A stretch of DNA of 64,000 nucleotides from Mytilus edulis (lineage: Eukaryota > Mollusca > Bivalvia > Mytilida > Mytilidae), in contig NC_092348.1 of NCBI RefSeq assembly GCF_963676685.1, positions 12,746,867 through 12,810,866 of the forward strand, given 5' to 3'. The position numbers were made by a program, and so were the translations under genes. Shown one piece after another: positions 1 through 13,680 of this stretch (positions are counted from its first letter, which is position 1; each line of letters begins with the position of its first letter). Below the pieces are notes generated by a model, which had not been told where the DNA came from, ran no database searches, and saw nothing but the letters and a program-made list of their open reading frames with translations.

Positions 1-2711
1 CTAGTTGTTGTTGTAAAAACTAATGTAAACATACCATTTATACATTACTACATGTATGTAAATCACAGAAATGCTGAAGTTTTTCAACATTTATTATTTG
101 AACTCTTTAATCGCTTTTCTTATGAAACTGACTACATATTTGGCACCAAAATTTGTCTGATTTTGGTTATAAATACCCAAATAATAGAATATGGATGCAT
201 AAGTCTTATAAGATATCTATTTATAGAATCATTACAAATTTCAATTAGTACAAGCATCTGAACTGTATGTCTCAAATTTTGGTCATTTTTTGGTCATTTT
301 GGAAGTACAAATTATTTTTTGTATAATACAAGGATAAATATGTCAGAGTGTTTATTTGTGCCTAACCAGTGTGAGAAATTAGAATATTCAGTGCATGGAC
401 ATAATTTAGTGTAATATATTTGAATATGTATACATATATATATGAAAACAGATTTTTTGCAAAATTATTCTGAAGTCATTTATGTTTGGATTTATAAAAA
501 ACCCGGTTATTGAAAAAGACACAGAGTTCTCTGAAGATTATTTGTTTATTTGTTCAGTCTTGTCATCAGTTATTTTTGCTTTCTCCATATTTAAACATCT
601 ATTATAAGTTTTTACAATTTACTTTGGTTTATATATATACAACCAAATAAGCAACCAAATAAGCAAATAGACCTGTAACAATTGTGTTTCTATTAGTACT
701 AAGTTCATAATTTCAACCAGAAGTTATAGATCTAACCAAAAAAATAGTTTGAAGACATAGATTCTCATGAAATATATAACAAGAAGTGGTACACTGGACC
801 TAATAACATTAATTAGTCTTGCAACATATCAAGAAACCCACCAATCCCATCTGTGCAAAATAAATTCTACTTCACAAAGAGACCTCATAAACAAGACGTC
901 AAGTTCTGACTTATAATTGGATTGATACTATTTCAATAGACATATTTACACTTTTGGAGTTGAATTGAAAGTAAATACAAAAGCTATTAATGTTCATTGT
1001 AAAAAAGGACCTTATTTTTTTTTATTCAAGACCCATTTTGTATAATTATAACCTATTAAAAAAAGTACAAATATGAAATTCTAGTTGTGTTTTTGATATG
1101 ATTCAATGAAGCCCGAGCAACAAGAAAACATTTAAGCCTTCAGGAATTTAAAAGAATATCTTTTAAACCAATACAAGTTTAAATGTAAGGATATGTTTTC
1201 TCTTATGATATTTAGTTACTATTTCAGTGAAGCGTTTGCCAATATTATTTATGTAAATCAATACTTGAACAATGGTTCAAATACCTTTCTTCATTAATAC
1301 TAGTTAATCTCTACTGAAATTTATTTGAACAAATTAAAGATATATAGACAGGACTAGTTTGAATAAGTTTACTTTTTGTTTTTAGAAATTTAATGATCTA
1401 GATTGCTTTACTTCCTGATAATAGACATTATAATGTGGCAAACTCAGTTGCCAGAACCCCAGAGTAGGGAGATTTTCAAATGGATTGGGTTCTTAGAATA
1501 AAACCGTATGAATTGATAAGTCCTTTTCATTAAAATAGCTTTCTTTAATTATAGATTTACCTAACAGTTTTTCAGTAGCCCCCCCCCCCTGTCTTTTAAG
1601 ATTATATTAAAGCATTGCCGTCTTTACTACCAGTAAATAAATTGTCATTTTAGACCATGGCAAATACAGTTTCTTCTTGTGGTCTACTATGGAAGGACAT
1701 GTCTTTAATACCAAATAAAATCCTTCTACAACTTCCAAAATTCAATGTTTGCAAAGTTATCAATGTCAGAAGTATGGACTTTGATTTTGAACAATGACAA
1801 AGCAGACATTTTCTGATTTGCTGAGAGTCATGACATCAAAAAAACCTTTGGTTAAAAAATCTTCGTTATCAAACATGAAAATAATTTGACCAAGAACACC
1901 TGGGCGGCTTTTCATATGTATTCTGGCCTTGTGTTTAATAAGACAAGTATATATTTGTATCATATTAAACAAGATAGAATTAAGTTTTAAAGGTTCTGAA
2001 ATTAGTCATTGTTATTTCAATAATCTTGAGACAATCTTGATCTTTATCCAAATTGTTTTTTTATTCAAATCTATAAATATTAAGGTTATCCCTGTAATAC
2101 AAGACGAATGCAATTATCTTACCTAATTAGTGGATAATTGTAAAAGGTGAAGGGACTTTTTGTATTGTACATACATGTACCATGAAGTTGTCAGAAAGTC
2201 TTCTATTGAGGTGTACAAAATAGACATACAATTTATCTACTGAGAATGAACCAGCTGTTTTATCATACCAAAGTTTGGTGGTCCTCTCTGAGTTCTGATT
2301 TCTCACCGTGCTGAAAGTGGTGCTAAACACCAACATTAAAACATTAGCTGACAAACAAATCAATATTATGATTAATTAAAAATAAAACAAATTAACAACA
2401 CAAAAAGATAACAAAAAAGTTTTGAAAAAATACAATTAGAAATGAGATTGTGAGCTAGGTCTCCTTTACAATTACTTCTTTAAAAATTAAAGTTATTAGC
2501 GTTATTATTTAAATGATGTCTATGTGTAACTACTTATTTTGTGTAAGACTACAAATGTTATTATAGATGATTTGAAGTTGATATTGAAATAGTTTATATT
2601 TGAAAATACCTACTTAAAAATTCATAGTCTAGCCTAAAATAGAATTTTTATATATGAAACATCCAAATTATTTATATGTATTGAAGTAATAAATTTATAT
2701 ACATATTTAAG
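1..2711. other. Intron or upstream DNA of the JHY-like gene
   Basis: AT-rich sequence without a convincing exon. The only notable item is a run of C at 1579-1588. Short open frames here lack splice context or family features. Confidence 0.5.
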
Positions 2712-3071
2712 GATCAGCCCCCTCCCCAGCAACCACTACAGACAGAAGCTTACAGAGGGAATGATTATGACGGCATCGATGAAGAGGCACTACTTAAGCA
2801 GGAGGAGGCATTAATGGCAGAATTAAATTTGTCACCAAATCCTTATGCTAAAATTCCACCAATACCGATCCGTGATGAGCTTACTGTTCCTGTCATTGTT
2901 GAAAAAGGAGGGTATGCTTCTATGTACCAGGAAAATAAGCAGAAAGATCAAAACCAGGAACCATGGTACCAAGTTTATACAGTTAGAGACTTTAAAAAGA
3001 TGCAGAAGGAGGTTCGACTAAATAGAGGAACCCTTGGACCTGACCTGGATAATGAAACATACAAGGATAAG
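2712..3071 (+). CDS. JHY: JHY-like exon A
   Basis: Starts after the acceptor TATTTAAG at 2710-2711 and ends AAG|GTATGA. The frame is open from the first base (DQPPPQQPLQTEAY...), before the internal ATG at 2814, so this is an internal exon and that ATG is not the start. It codes 120 aa including the acidic NDYDGIDEEALL stretch and the VYTVRDFKKM block. Confidence 0.75.
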
Positions 3072-6000
3072 GTATGAAATATTGGTATTAATTTCTGTTA
3101 CAAAAAAAAAAATTGAAGATTGACATGAGAGCTACGTCTGCTTAAAATCAACCTTATGCAAATGAATATTAATACATCTGTCATTTATTTCATATTTGAA
3201 TGCTCCATAATCAATCAGCCTTATACATGTACATGAGGTTGATTTTGATCAAACACAGCTCAAATATAAAGTGTGTTTAAAGAACAATCTTAATAATTTT
3301 TTTTACACTAAACCAAACGGTAATAATGTATTCTAAGTTATACTGTAATGTTTAAAATGACTCGTAGGGTTTGTTTTTGTGAAATGAGTCGCTGATCATT
3401 TATAAAAAGTAACAGAAATACTTTTAATATTTCAAATATATTTAACTTTATTATATAGTTTGACCGAGTTGTTCATAAGATTTTAACACTGCATACTTTT
3501 ACAAAGTATTTTAAATCTTACTGAATTACTTAGGACTTGTCAGGTGGAAAAACCTTTGACACTTCATAAAAAATTTAAACATTGTTAGTTATTCCTTGGT
3601 GCAGATCTACTGTAAATTCTTCTATTTTTCAAAGTGAATTTTAAATGTTTTTCATTTTTCTTAATTTGTGTTTAAATGAATAGGAGCTTCATACCATATT
3701 AGTTATTAATATTAAAATCTTGTTGATTTCTGAAAAGATATTGATTAATATTTTTTAATTTTAGATACATGTATATACAACTGTCTTATAGGGACGTCTG
3801 ACATTGACCTCACTTTCATTGTTCATTGTTCAATGTCATAGTTTTCATGATACTGTAATAAGGTCAAGTAACAGTAAATGTCAGAGAGTTTTGTCCAATT
3901 TGTCATGGCAGCTACTGTACACCTACTCTATATCCTATCTCTTCTAATGAAACTGTAAAGGTATGCCGTCAGCCTATTTGATTGTATTGACAACAATCCA
4001 CCAGTCTATAATGTTTCTCATTTTGGAAACCCTTTGTTTATAATTTTCAGCTTGAGAAGAGGCATAAACAGTTTGAGTATGCAAGAATGGTAATGGAAAA
4101 AAATAAACATGACTTGCATGATAAGAAACCGACCAACAAATATCCTCGAAAAGACCCTCAGGTAGAGGAATCGGAAAAAAGTAAACGAAAGGCAGTAAGT
4201 ATACATCTTAATGAATAATTTTAAAATGTGTGACTAGATAATCATATCACAACTCCTGTTGCAGTCTATCTGAAATTTTTGTTCTTTCTGTATTTTTGCA
4301 CAGTAAACTTTCAGTGACTGATTCAAGGTTTTAAGACTACTGTAAATTCAGAAATTAATGCGAGGTTTTTATTATTGCGAAAAATGCGACTGAGTTGTAA
4401 ACGCAATAATTTAAACTCGCATTTTGAAATATTTTATATGAATTTGACAGGATTTTTCTCAAAATCGTAAATATTAAAATCGCATTTAAGTCTAAAATGA
4501 CAAAATCGCAATAATAAATGCACGCAATAATTTCTGAATTTACAGTATTTAAGTCTGTACATGTTATCCAATGAAATGTTTAACCTAGAAGAGTGAGAAA
4601 AATATGAATCATAGCATTATACTTATTGGAATTATCATTTCATACTTTTCACCAATTTTCTGATTTGCAAAAACTAAACTATATGAGTTAATATAACAAT
4701 GCATGTATTTGGGATTTAAAGATTAAGAACTTAATCCAGATTTTCATTCCCAAAAAACTTGTTTTTCATTTAGTGCAAAACATCATACATTTAGGAAAGG
4801 AAAATGGTTTATGGAAAATATAAACATTGTTTTAACTGATTGAAAAATTGTTGATATTTCCTTCATTCAGGAAGTAAAAAAATATCATATATTTTTCTAT
4901 ACTTGTGAAAGTTTTATTTTTCTATACTTGTGAAAGTTTTATTTTTTTATTTTCAAAAATAATAAGTGAGCACTTATTTTGTGTAGGAAAAAATCCCTGC
5001 AGACAAATTAAAAGATCCATACTTTATTACGAGTAAAAATCTTAAAAAAGCAGTGAGTATGATGGGATATAAATACTAACATGCTTGTTGGAAGTGCTTC
5101 ATGTAAATGAACTCAATATTGGCTGAAATGTTATAGATTTGGAATGTGAATGTATCGATATTTGTATGTATTTCTATCAATATGGAATGTCATGTTTGCT
5201 TTAATATGTAATACTATTTGTAAAGTTTGATTATGTGTGGAAGTAAAATTAACTATTCATTAATCAAATAAGTTTTGACTCAAATTGACTGGTCAAATAT
5301 TTAAATAAAGTTTAGTCAAGTTGTCTGTTTTCACAGATTATAGAATTGAATAGTTGGTATTGTTTTTATGCATTTTACTTTTAATATTAAAATTAACCAA
5401 AAACACTAACAATATTTGCACAACAAACCATATTATTTTGGATTATGCTGTAATTTTCTTAAAAGTTTTTTTGAATGGATTTTTTTTATTTAATTCATCA
5501 AGGGAATGTGAAAGAGGGAAGGTTAAACTGTTTTGATTTTCTTTGATATTTAACAGAAAAGAATACATGCAGACTGATTGATTTATAGATGCAATTATCT
5601 CAAATTATCTCCCTTTTGCTTAAATTCAAGAAACATGAATTAACCAAAAAATAACTGCATGTAAATCTTGAATAAAGGCCTGTATAAAAGATTAATTTTT
5701 ACTTTAATATTTTCCTTCAAATTACATTTTCATGTTTCTGTTTGGTAATGTAAATAAATGGAAGATGTCAGTTCTCGTCGATGTTGATAATTACAAATAT
5801 TGCGGGAGTGTAGAGTAAACGCATAACCCTCCTCGGTGTTTGTCTTTATTTGATTATGTCATTAGTCTTAATTATGACAAACAAGATGTAATTATATTGT
5901 CATTACATACTTGAATTTAAATAGGTATGACTTGTATATTGTGATTTAAGTAAGGATTGCATAACAATAGGACTGTAATTTGATCCCCCAAGTAATTAGG

Positions 6001-9000
6001 CAAATTGTTACAGTTATACATACTGCTTACCATTTAGTATGTTGAAAATTTGGTTTCTTAAACAATTAAATATTTGTACAAGGCTTAAAAAGTATTATTT
6101 TTGTGTAAGGCCCAAAAGAGATTATTTTCATGCAATATATTTTACTTTTTCTCTTTCTGAAATTTTTGTTCTCAATAATTACATAGGGCTTGAAATGCAT
6201 GGTACATGTTAATATTAACATTACATGTGCTTATCACTAATCAGGGTAAACAATTGTCTGTGCAAACACAATTCTTACCAATCTCTTTCTACTGAGAGGA
6301 TATTTGGAAATCTTAAGAGTTCCATAGTTACCTTGTCATTAGTCAGAGATTACTCTGAGGTCTAACGACTGTTTTTCTCTGAGGTCTAACAACTGTTTTG
6401 CCAGACAAGCTGGGCTGTGGTCCTACATTGGACATCAGAGTATTCTGGACTACGTTGTCATACATACCACTGTTAGTTTATTCATTTAGTGTACTGAAAG
6501 TATTGGCAACTTAAAAATGGTTTGTGAACATAAACCTCAAATTTAAGACAAATTTTCATATGCTCCTGCCACGTTTTCTGCAGGACCATTCTACTGACTT
6601 TTGGTTTAAAACATTCTTCAAAATTCCATTTTATTCTTTCAACATTACAATATGCATAAGATGGGCATATAATTGACACATTCCCTGTTTCCATTCTCAA
6701 TTTTATATCTGAGATTCATTAAATGGAATACTAGTCATCACTCACAATGATTGGTTAGCAAAAAACGACTATGAACAGTGAAAATCCTGAATTTGATGGA
6801 AAATCTGTACAATAAAATTTAAAAAATCCTTATTAATATTTCCAATGGGAATATAGCATGTAGAATTGGGTAACATAGGGGTTGAATTTAGTAACATATA
6901 GCATGTGTATGAAGTGTCTGCATGTTGTTTTTGTTTATGTTTTAAAGCAAGAAAATAGTACAAGAAAGGTATGTATTAGACACTTCACCCTGTGTTTATA
7001 GCTTCACTTTATGGTCAGCTTTGTTTTATATGTATATAGTATAGAATATTCATTTACTCCAGATTTTACTTTGTTACACCCAGTGATGCAATTTTTATTA
7101 CAAAATGACAAATGTCTGTTTACAGGTAGTCTTTAGTACCATATCATGAAATATTATAAGGGGAGATAAAAACTCTTGAATTAAATTTCAGACAAGGAAC
7201 ACAATTTGACAAGAGTATATTTTTTCATATTTTCTTGGACAATTAATTAAGTAATACATGTATCAATTCTGGAAAACTTATATGCCAAGAAAAATGCAAA
7301 ATTCATTGGCTGTGAACTAACATACAGTTTTTTACTATAAATAAGAACTACAGTGATCATTATGAAATCAAATCATTTGTAAAGGTCCACAGTCAGTAGG
7401 CTTTGTCAGTAAAAACCAGAATACAGGCACAAATCATTGATGTAATGATATTAGTTCCTTGTTGGGAATGGCTTGTACGTCATCTGACCCATATTTTCCC
7501 CGTAATTCACTATAATATTCTGAAGGAATTGACACATATGTTTAATAGCAGGTGCTGGTTATTCAACGGTAAATTTAGGTCCAGTGTAGTTGTGTTTTTT
7601 TTTTACATTTTATGGTAATAACTAACCCTTTCATTTATTTTTTAGAGGCGAAAAGGGTAAGCTTATGGTTCAAACCCTCCCTCTCCCTTCTAAGAAAAAA
7701 AAATGACCTTTCTTAAGAAATTTTTGGCATAGCATATATGCATTACTTTGTCCTTTTATCAAAATCATTTTTTATTAGCAGTATTTTGTTTATTCCAACC
7801 AGTTTCAAGTTGTTTCATTACCTACTTTATGACTAAAATAATTGTCATCTGAATAGTAAAATTGTTCCCTTTTCTGTCCTTAACCAGCTTTTAATTCCTT
7901 TAAAGTTATTATAAATGGTTATTAAAAAAATCACAATAATTATGATTGATCATAAATCTTTCTGACCAACCTGTATAGAAAACTCTGACCATATACATCA
8001 GGCAGGTTTTGTCTGATCAAATAATCTTAGATTATGCTCGCTCACGAGTTAAAAAACAATAAGACAACAATATAAAGGAAAATGTATTGTTTTAATATTG
8101 TCACCAGCTTATTTGAATTCACATGGTTTTATATATATATATAAATTTGGACACACTTTAGAGTAGCTTCACTTATTCATTGGTTACTAAGAGGCTTTTT
8201 TTTTAACAATAACTGTTTTATGATGATACAGTAAAAATTGTCAATGATTGGTGTGACCAAGCAGTGTGTCAAATTCAAACACAAAAGGTCACAGGTTCTT
8301 TTAAAATGAGACATCAGGTCACCTACCAAACCTTGCAAGGTTGCAGGTCAGATTTGACCATGTTGCAGCTACATATATAAGAAATTCAGAGAGAGGTTTT
8401 GTGTTATTTGTTGTTGTTGAGAAAATATGAAAAAACAGGGACATGGTCCACAAAAATGCCTCATCTCTACCCCGAGAAAATTGACAAATAAGCTTGTCAG
8501 TAGACATATACCCTATTTCTTTAAATATTTATACAGCCCTGATGTTAACAGGTTATACAGAAACCCATTATATTTCACTATACCAACTCATAACATATTA
8601 TACACTAGTTTGTTCCTTACATTCAACCAATAAGTTCATTGTTACAGAATATATAGAGACAAATTGCATTATATGTTTTTCGAGAGGTATTAGTAATTTT
8701 AATTCTTCCACTGGTTTTCTTTTTTGTTTGCAGAACATGAAAAGATTCATATTTATTTGGAGACATGCTTAACAACCAAATGAAAGTGATTCTATGCTTT
8801 GATTTCCTTTAAAACCCATGCCTGATTTCTGATAAATATGGCTCCCACCTGCTTTTTTCTACCAACTACATGTATTTTGTTGACCAGTAAATCTTTGAAG
8901 TTTTTTTTTACATGCTATATTTACTTAACCTTTTTTTCCCTAGGTCCTTGAATACTTATTTGCTTTGGAGCAATGTTTACATACTATTGAAATGTTTACA

Positions 9001-9854
9001 TAAACTCTGTTAAATAACGTTTATATATTACATACTCTAAAAGGAAAATACAATAAACTTTCAACTTTATATGCATAGCAGAATTTGTTAAATGCAATTT
9101 ATAGTACATATTGTCCCCATATTAAGTAGTTGAAGCATGTACGTAGCTTTGATAAAAAAAATACAGGATAAGTGTCAAAATTAGTGTTCACTATACATGT
9201 CAAATTGGTGTGATATATATATTATAAATACTGGATAAAAAATGAAAGAATTTTATTTGTTTGCCTTCAGATAGTCTGTATTTGATATAATACACATAGA
9301 ATTGAAGTAAAAAATATCAATACTGATCAATTAAATAAATAATAATCACATAAAGATTTATAGGTACTTTTCATTGAACACTTAATGGATTTGGGTGCCA
9401 CTGTAAATAGCAATATTCAATTAGAATTTATTTTTGTTGAGATTTTTACATTTATATACATGATCTTCCACCACCACATGAAAAATCATTAGTCTACAAA
9501 TATTTTCTATTTTTAAGCAAATAGGAAATTAACCCCTCATAAACTTAAAAATATATTCCAGAAATGTCATTGTTATAAATTATAATTGATTTCTATTTGT
9601 AGGCCCTTGATTATGCAAAGAATGTTCCAAGGCCAGCAGTGAAAGCCAGACCAACACAATACAACAGTTATGAAGTTGCTTCACAGTTATCTCCCATTGT
9701 TAAAGCAGGATCTACTGGGTCAAAGTCACCAACACATAGCACACAAAATGTTGATGTTGTAGATCTAAAGAAACTTCAACAAAGACATGAACAGGAAAAG
9801 AAAAATATAGCCATGATGAGATCTAACATGGAATCAGTGCCGCAGAAGGCTTAA
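2712..9854 (+). CDS. JHY: JHY-like protein, 3' part of gene (C-terminal ~280 aa)
   Basis: Spliced gene whose 5' part lies left of the window or was not found in 1-2711. Exons 2712-3071, 4051-4194, 4987-5052, probably 6948-6968, and 9603-9854 (TAA) all join in phase 0 with AG/GT borders. They give 273 aa, or 280 with the microexon. The protein is hydrophilic and lysine/glutamate rich, without membrane segments. Landmarks are QVYTVRDFKKMQKEVRLNRG, the GTLGPDL stretch, ALDYAKNVPRP, and a coiled-coil-like LKKLQQRHEQEKKN near the end. From memory these match the C-terminal half of the JHY (C11orf63) family, linked in mammals to ependymal ciliogenesis and hydrocephalus. The family call is recall, not a search. 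It converges on the OTU gene. A ciliary role is inference. Confidence 0.6.
4051..4194 (+). CDS. JHY: JHY-like exon B
   Basis: Acceptor TAATTTTCAG ends at 4050; donor GCA|GTAAGT. It codes 48 aa, very basic (LEKRHKQFEYARMVMEKNKH...), helical in character, phase 0 at both ends. Confidence 0.75.
4338..4547. mobile_element. MITE, TACTGTAAATTCAG family (copy A)
   Basis: Cleanest copy, 210 bp. Ends TACTGTAAATTCAGAAATTA and AATTTCTGAATTTACAGTA are near-perfect inverted repeats; the interior has repeated GCAATAAT/GCGA words. It lies in the JHY-like intron after exon B. Confidence 0.8.
4987..5052 (+). CDS. JHY: JHY-like exon C
   Basis: A 66-nt exon, acceptor TTGTGTAG, donor GCA|GTGAGT. It codes 22 aa (EKIPADKLKDPYFITSKNLK, then KA) in phase 0 with its neighbours. 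Confidence 0.65.
5053..9602 (+). other. Long JHY-like intron region
   Basis: Apart from the 21-nt microexon candidate at 6948 it holds only AT-rich sequence and small duplications, for example CTGAGGTCTAAC at about 6355 and 6380. Confidence 0.5.
6948..6968 (+). CDS. JHY: JHY-like microexon candidate (7 aa)
   Basis: CAAGAAAATAGTACAAGAAAG lies between a pyrimidine-rich acceptor ending TTTTAAAG and a strong donor AAG|GTATGT. It is exactly 21 nt, keeps phase 0 and codes QENSTRK. Joined to the last exon it gives STRKALDYAK, which resembles the basic RRKALEYAK-type segment I recall from vertebrate JHY. It may be constitutive, alternative, or chance. Confidence 0.4.
9603..9854 (+). CDS. JHY: JHY-like last exon with stop
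   Basis: Acceptor TTCTATTTGTAG ends at 9602. The frame opens at GCC CTT GAT (ALDYAKNV) and runs 83 codons to TAA at 9852-9854. It contains a serine/threonine-rich linker and the terminal coiled-coil-like segment VDLKKLQQRHEQEKKNIAMM. Confidence 0.75.
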   Translation, partial: ALDYAKNVPRPAVKARPTQYNSYEVASQLSPIVKAGSTGSKSPTHSTQNVDVVDLKKLQQRHEQEKKNIAMMRSNMESVPQKA

Positions 9855-12800
9855 TCATACTGTTATACTTGTTCGTAGTTTATAAAAAAATCTATTTGAA
9901 TTATTTGCTCTATATTTTAATTTATAAAAAAGAAAAGAAGAGCAATATGAAATTATGCATGACTTTGTATTTGTTTTTGTCGAACCATCTGATCTATAAC
10001 ATGATGTATGGTTTTACCAATGAATAGACCTACTAGAAAATTGGGTTAAATATCTTCACAACATTCACAAATTTTGCAAAGTACACACAAAAACAGTGAA
10101 TATAGATAAAAACAATTCTGTTCTAATTTTTCGATGACAGTAAAATGTGCTACATTAGCATGATTAGAGCAGAGAATCTTGCAAAGATATATTTGAATAT
10201 TTGTTTAATGTATATTTATATATATATATATATATATATATGTATAATATATAGACAGTAGAGATCTATTTATAGTTATAGTATTGTCTGGGTGGAGAAA
10301 ATATCTTTTATGTAACCTTTTTCAAAGTTTTATAATTAAAAGTTTTTTGTTATCAGCCTAGTTATAGACTGAAACTGATTTATTCCCAAGTGCCACAAGA
10401 AGAAATCTATATATTTATATATAAACAAAGGTTTTAATCACAAACTGGAAGTTTTAATAGGTAGTTTTCACATGAAAAAGTTATTAACGAACAGACAGTA
10501 GGTTTTAGCACTAACAGTAATTTAACATCATTTACTAAGATAATGAAAAAATCAGTGAATGAAATTTTCTGTTTTTTTTTTATCTACTTCAATTTTTTTT
10601 TTTAAAGGATTATAATAGTCAGAGTTATATTAAAAGAAATGCTTTTAAACATTTCGTATAAATCTCTCAAAAAGACCTAATATAAATTCCAAAGGTCCAG
10701 AGACCGTTTTTTTTTTTCATCTCATACCTCCAACATGGCATTTATTATATTTTAACATTTAGCACAGTCCCATAAAACTGACACTTGTAACTTCACAGAA
10801 TAGGACCTCATATCTCTTCTTTATATCCGTCCTCTTTTATTACATTATTGAGTAGATCCATGAGTCGTATCCATCCAATAGAACATTTGCTATCCATTTA
10901 GTGCTGAACATTATATACCCCATATTGAAGCATACTGTGATATATTTTAATATTGTACAAATTATAATTAGAATTACATTTTATTTAAGTGTCAAATTTT
11001 CATTATTATATTTGTATATTTGAAAAAAATGTCTTTATTGCCATTATTTTTATTCCAAGTTTATTCATATTGTATAAAACTGTCTTTATGAAGTGTTGAA
11101 GCATTAAGCTTAGAGTATTGATTTGTTTTCTTTAGTGTTATGTGATACGTTTGTTCTTTTTGTCATAGTTTTTCAATAATATTCCTTCATTTTAATGTTA
11201 CATTCGACTAATCAAAATTAAAGCGACATAAGTTTTTATTTTACACACATTCTTCATTGCATTTTGTATATAATACCTATAATGAATATGCATTTCACAA
11301 AAAAATGAATATAACTTAATGTAAACATATTTGTTCAAGTGCTGTCTGTACTTATACTAACAGAATAGTTCATCAGTAACAGTTGATTTGTTTTATGAAT
11401 TATTTTTTTATATATATAATTGAAATAAGTCATCCTTTATTATTTATTTCATAAAAAATACACAAAATATTATTTATTGAAGCACACATAAATTAATCTG
11501 ATCATAAGAGTTTTCACCCTTTGCACTTCTAATTTGCTCAAAGCCCTATGATGAGTGATTTAAAATGTCGGGAGAAATGTCATCTCTGTGTTTTATACAT
11601 TTGTATTTCATTTATTATATGTATACAATTATTACACCTTTTATAGTTATGCCAGGAGTTAGTCGATATGTAGAAGATCTCTTAATATATCTTTCTGTAT
11701 TTTTGGGTGGTGGCAAATCTATAAATAACAAAAATGTTCTACTTTAGTTGTTTGTTCAACACATAATTTAAGGAATATGCAAATTGATTGTCTAGTCTTT
11801 TGTTTTTTTAATACATCTTTATACATCCTTGGCAAATTACCACTGGATATTATAACCAACCAACAATCAATCAAATTTCAGAAATTACATGAAACTTGTC
11901 AATGCAGTTATATTTGAGGAAAAAACATCTCTATTTGGTTTTAAATTTTTTCTTAGGTGTAACTTTTATATGTAAACCAGTTTTACAAAGACACATTAAA
12001 ATTACTTTTAAAAACAACAGAAGCACTAACATATTATGTTACCATCAGTATTTATATTCACACCTTTTGTAAAGCCCATTTGATGTATGATTAGAACTGT
12101 AGCTTTGAAGATGGATGTTTGGTCAACAGAGATATGTATTCAGAAAGAGAATTAAACTGTTACATATTATATTGTCTTGTTATTAATCAACAAAAGTGGG
12201 GGAAATTCATGTTACTGTATGACTTTCACTTCAAGAAACAAATTGAAATAAAAGCAAGCTCAAGATTAACCTACTCTCAAAGATTGAATTATCTCCCTTT
12301 AGATATAAGTAACAGTTTGAGGGGATCAACTGTAGTATTAATTGTTTGTATTGGGATTTATCCATGCACAAGATAGCCATGAAGACTGTTCTTCTTGACA
12401 TGTTACTGTGTTTGTATATCACTTTACTTCACCTCAGCCATTACCAACAGTGTACTTATGATACTTGAGCCAACAGGATAGAGTGATTCAGAGCTGCTCT
12501 GAAAAAGTAAAAGGAAGTAAGCAGCACAGCCAGATTATAGTTTTAATTGTAAATTGGTGAATGTTTTAAATTTAAATAACTTTGAGAAACTTGCTGTATT
12601 GCCCGAAACTGTACATAGTTTTTCAGGATCCATACACAATCAATATTAATTTGGTTCCTTACTTGGAAGAAGAAGGAGAAACCATATTCAATTATCCATG
12701 TTATCTTTCCATTACACCAAATATGGTGCACCTATTAAACATAGACTTAAATATGCTAACCACAAGAACTTAACATTGACCAAAGAACCATGTTGTGTTC

Positions 12801-13129
12801 CTTGTTGAAATTATTACACACCATTGCATTTGACCAGTTCTCAAATTGACAGAGTACATTTCCTTGATCAGTTTGTTTTAATGTGTAAATGTTTTTCAAT
12901 AAGGTCAATACTCTTTGAGACTGCTTATGTTGTCTTCACACTAAATCTATTGGTATACAACTATACACTTAAATTTTATTCTGGGAATCATGGTTCATTA
13001 ATTGTTCAAATGGACTTTGAAGACCCCACCCCCCTTTTGAACTAGCTTTCAGTAATTGTTGTGGCTTTGACAATTTATTTTTTTTTATATTTAGTGTCCC
13101 CAGTATGAGTCAAAACCTTTTTAACATAT
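9855..13129. other. 3' flank of the JHY-like gene, AT-rich
   Basis: Probably begins with 3' UTR. It holds a TA microsatellite (about 10213-10253), and a SINE-tail-like fragment ending in CAATCAATCAA at about 11838-11875. No gene seen. Confidence 0.45.
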
Positions 13130-13442
13130 GTAAGTGTTAATTTTACTGTTTTCCTGTTACACCATTGTCCATTGTTCTAGGTAAGTGTTAATTCTACTGT
13201 TTTCCTGTTACAATATTGTCCATTGTTCTAGGTACATTGTAAGTGTTAATTCTACTGTTTTCCTGTTACACCATTGTCCATTGTTCTAGGTAAGTGTTAA
13301 TTCTACTGTTTTCCTGTTACACCATTGTCCATTGTTCTAGGTAAGTGTTAATTCTACTGTTTTCCTGTTACACCATTGTCCATTGTTCTAGGTAAGTGTT
13401 AATTCTACTGTTTTCCTGTTACACCATTGTCCATTGTTCTAG
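13130..13442 (+). repeat. 51-bp tandem array, six units
   Basis: Units start at 13130, 13181, 13239, 13290, 13341 and 13392, with a 7-bp insertion (GTACATT) between units 2 and 3. Units 3-6 are identical. Each runs from GTAAGTGTTAATTCTACTGT to CCATTGTTCTAG, so each junction reads TTCTAG|GTAAGT. The motif GTTACACCATTGTC is shared with the repeat at 61.7 kb, so the array probably arose in that family's end. Confidence 0.9.
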
Positions 13443-13544
13443 GTAAGTGAAGGGTTCACCTCTCAATCACCAACAGTTTTAATGCTGCAACTTTTTATCG
13501 CCTGTCACAAGTCTGGTACCATAATTCCAATGGTTATTATAAAA

Positions 13545-13680
13545 AAGAAGATGTGGTATGATTGCCAATGAGACAACCGTCCACAAGAGACCAAAATGAC
13601 ATAGAAATTAACAACTATAGGTCACCATACGGCCTTCAACAATGAGCAAAGCCCAAACCGTATAGTCAGCTATAAAAGGC
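13545..13680 (+). repeat. Interspersed mussel repeat (GATGTGGTATGATTGCCAAT family)
   Basis: AAGAAGATGTGGTATGATTG at 13546 and onward matches, as reverse complement, the ends seen at 24375-24460, 37920-37985, 52420-52460, 61930-62040 and 62840-62945 in this window. Confidence 0.65.

Noticed and set aside
7645-7655. A tiny AGGCGAAAAGG exon between a T-rich acceptor and GGTAAGC
   Set aside because: At 11 nt it breaks phase; only the less likely second AG gives 9 in-frame nt.
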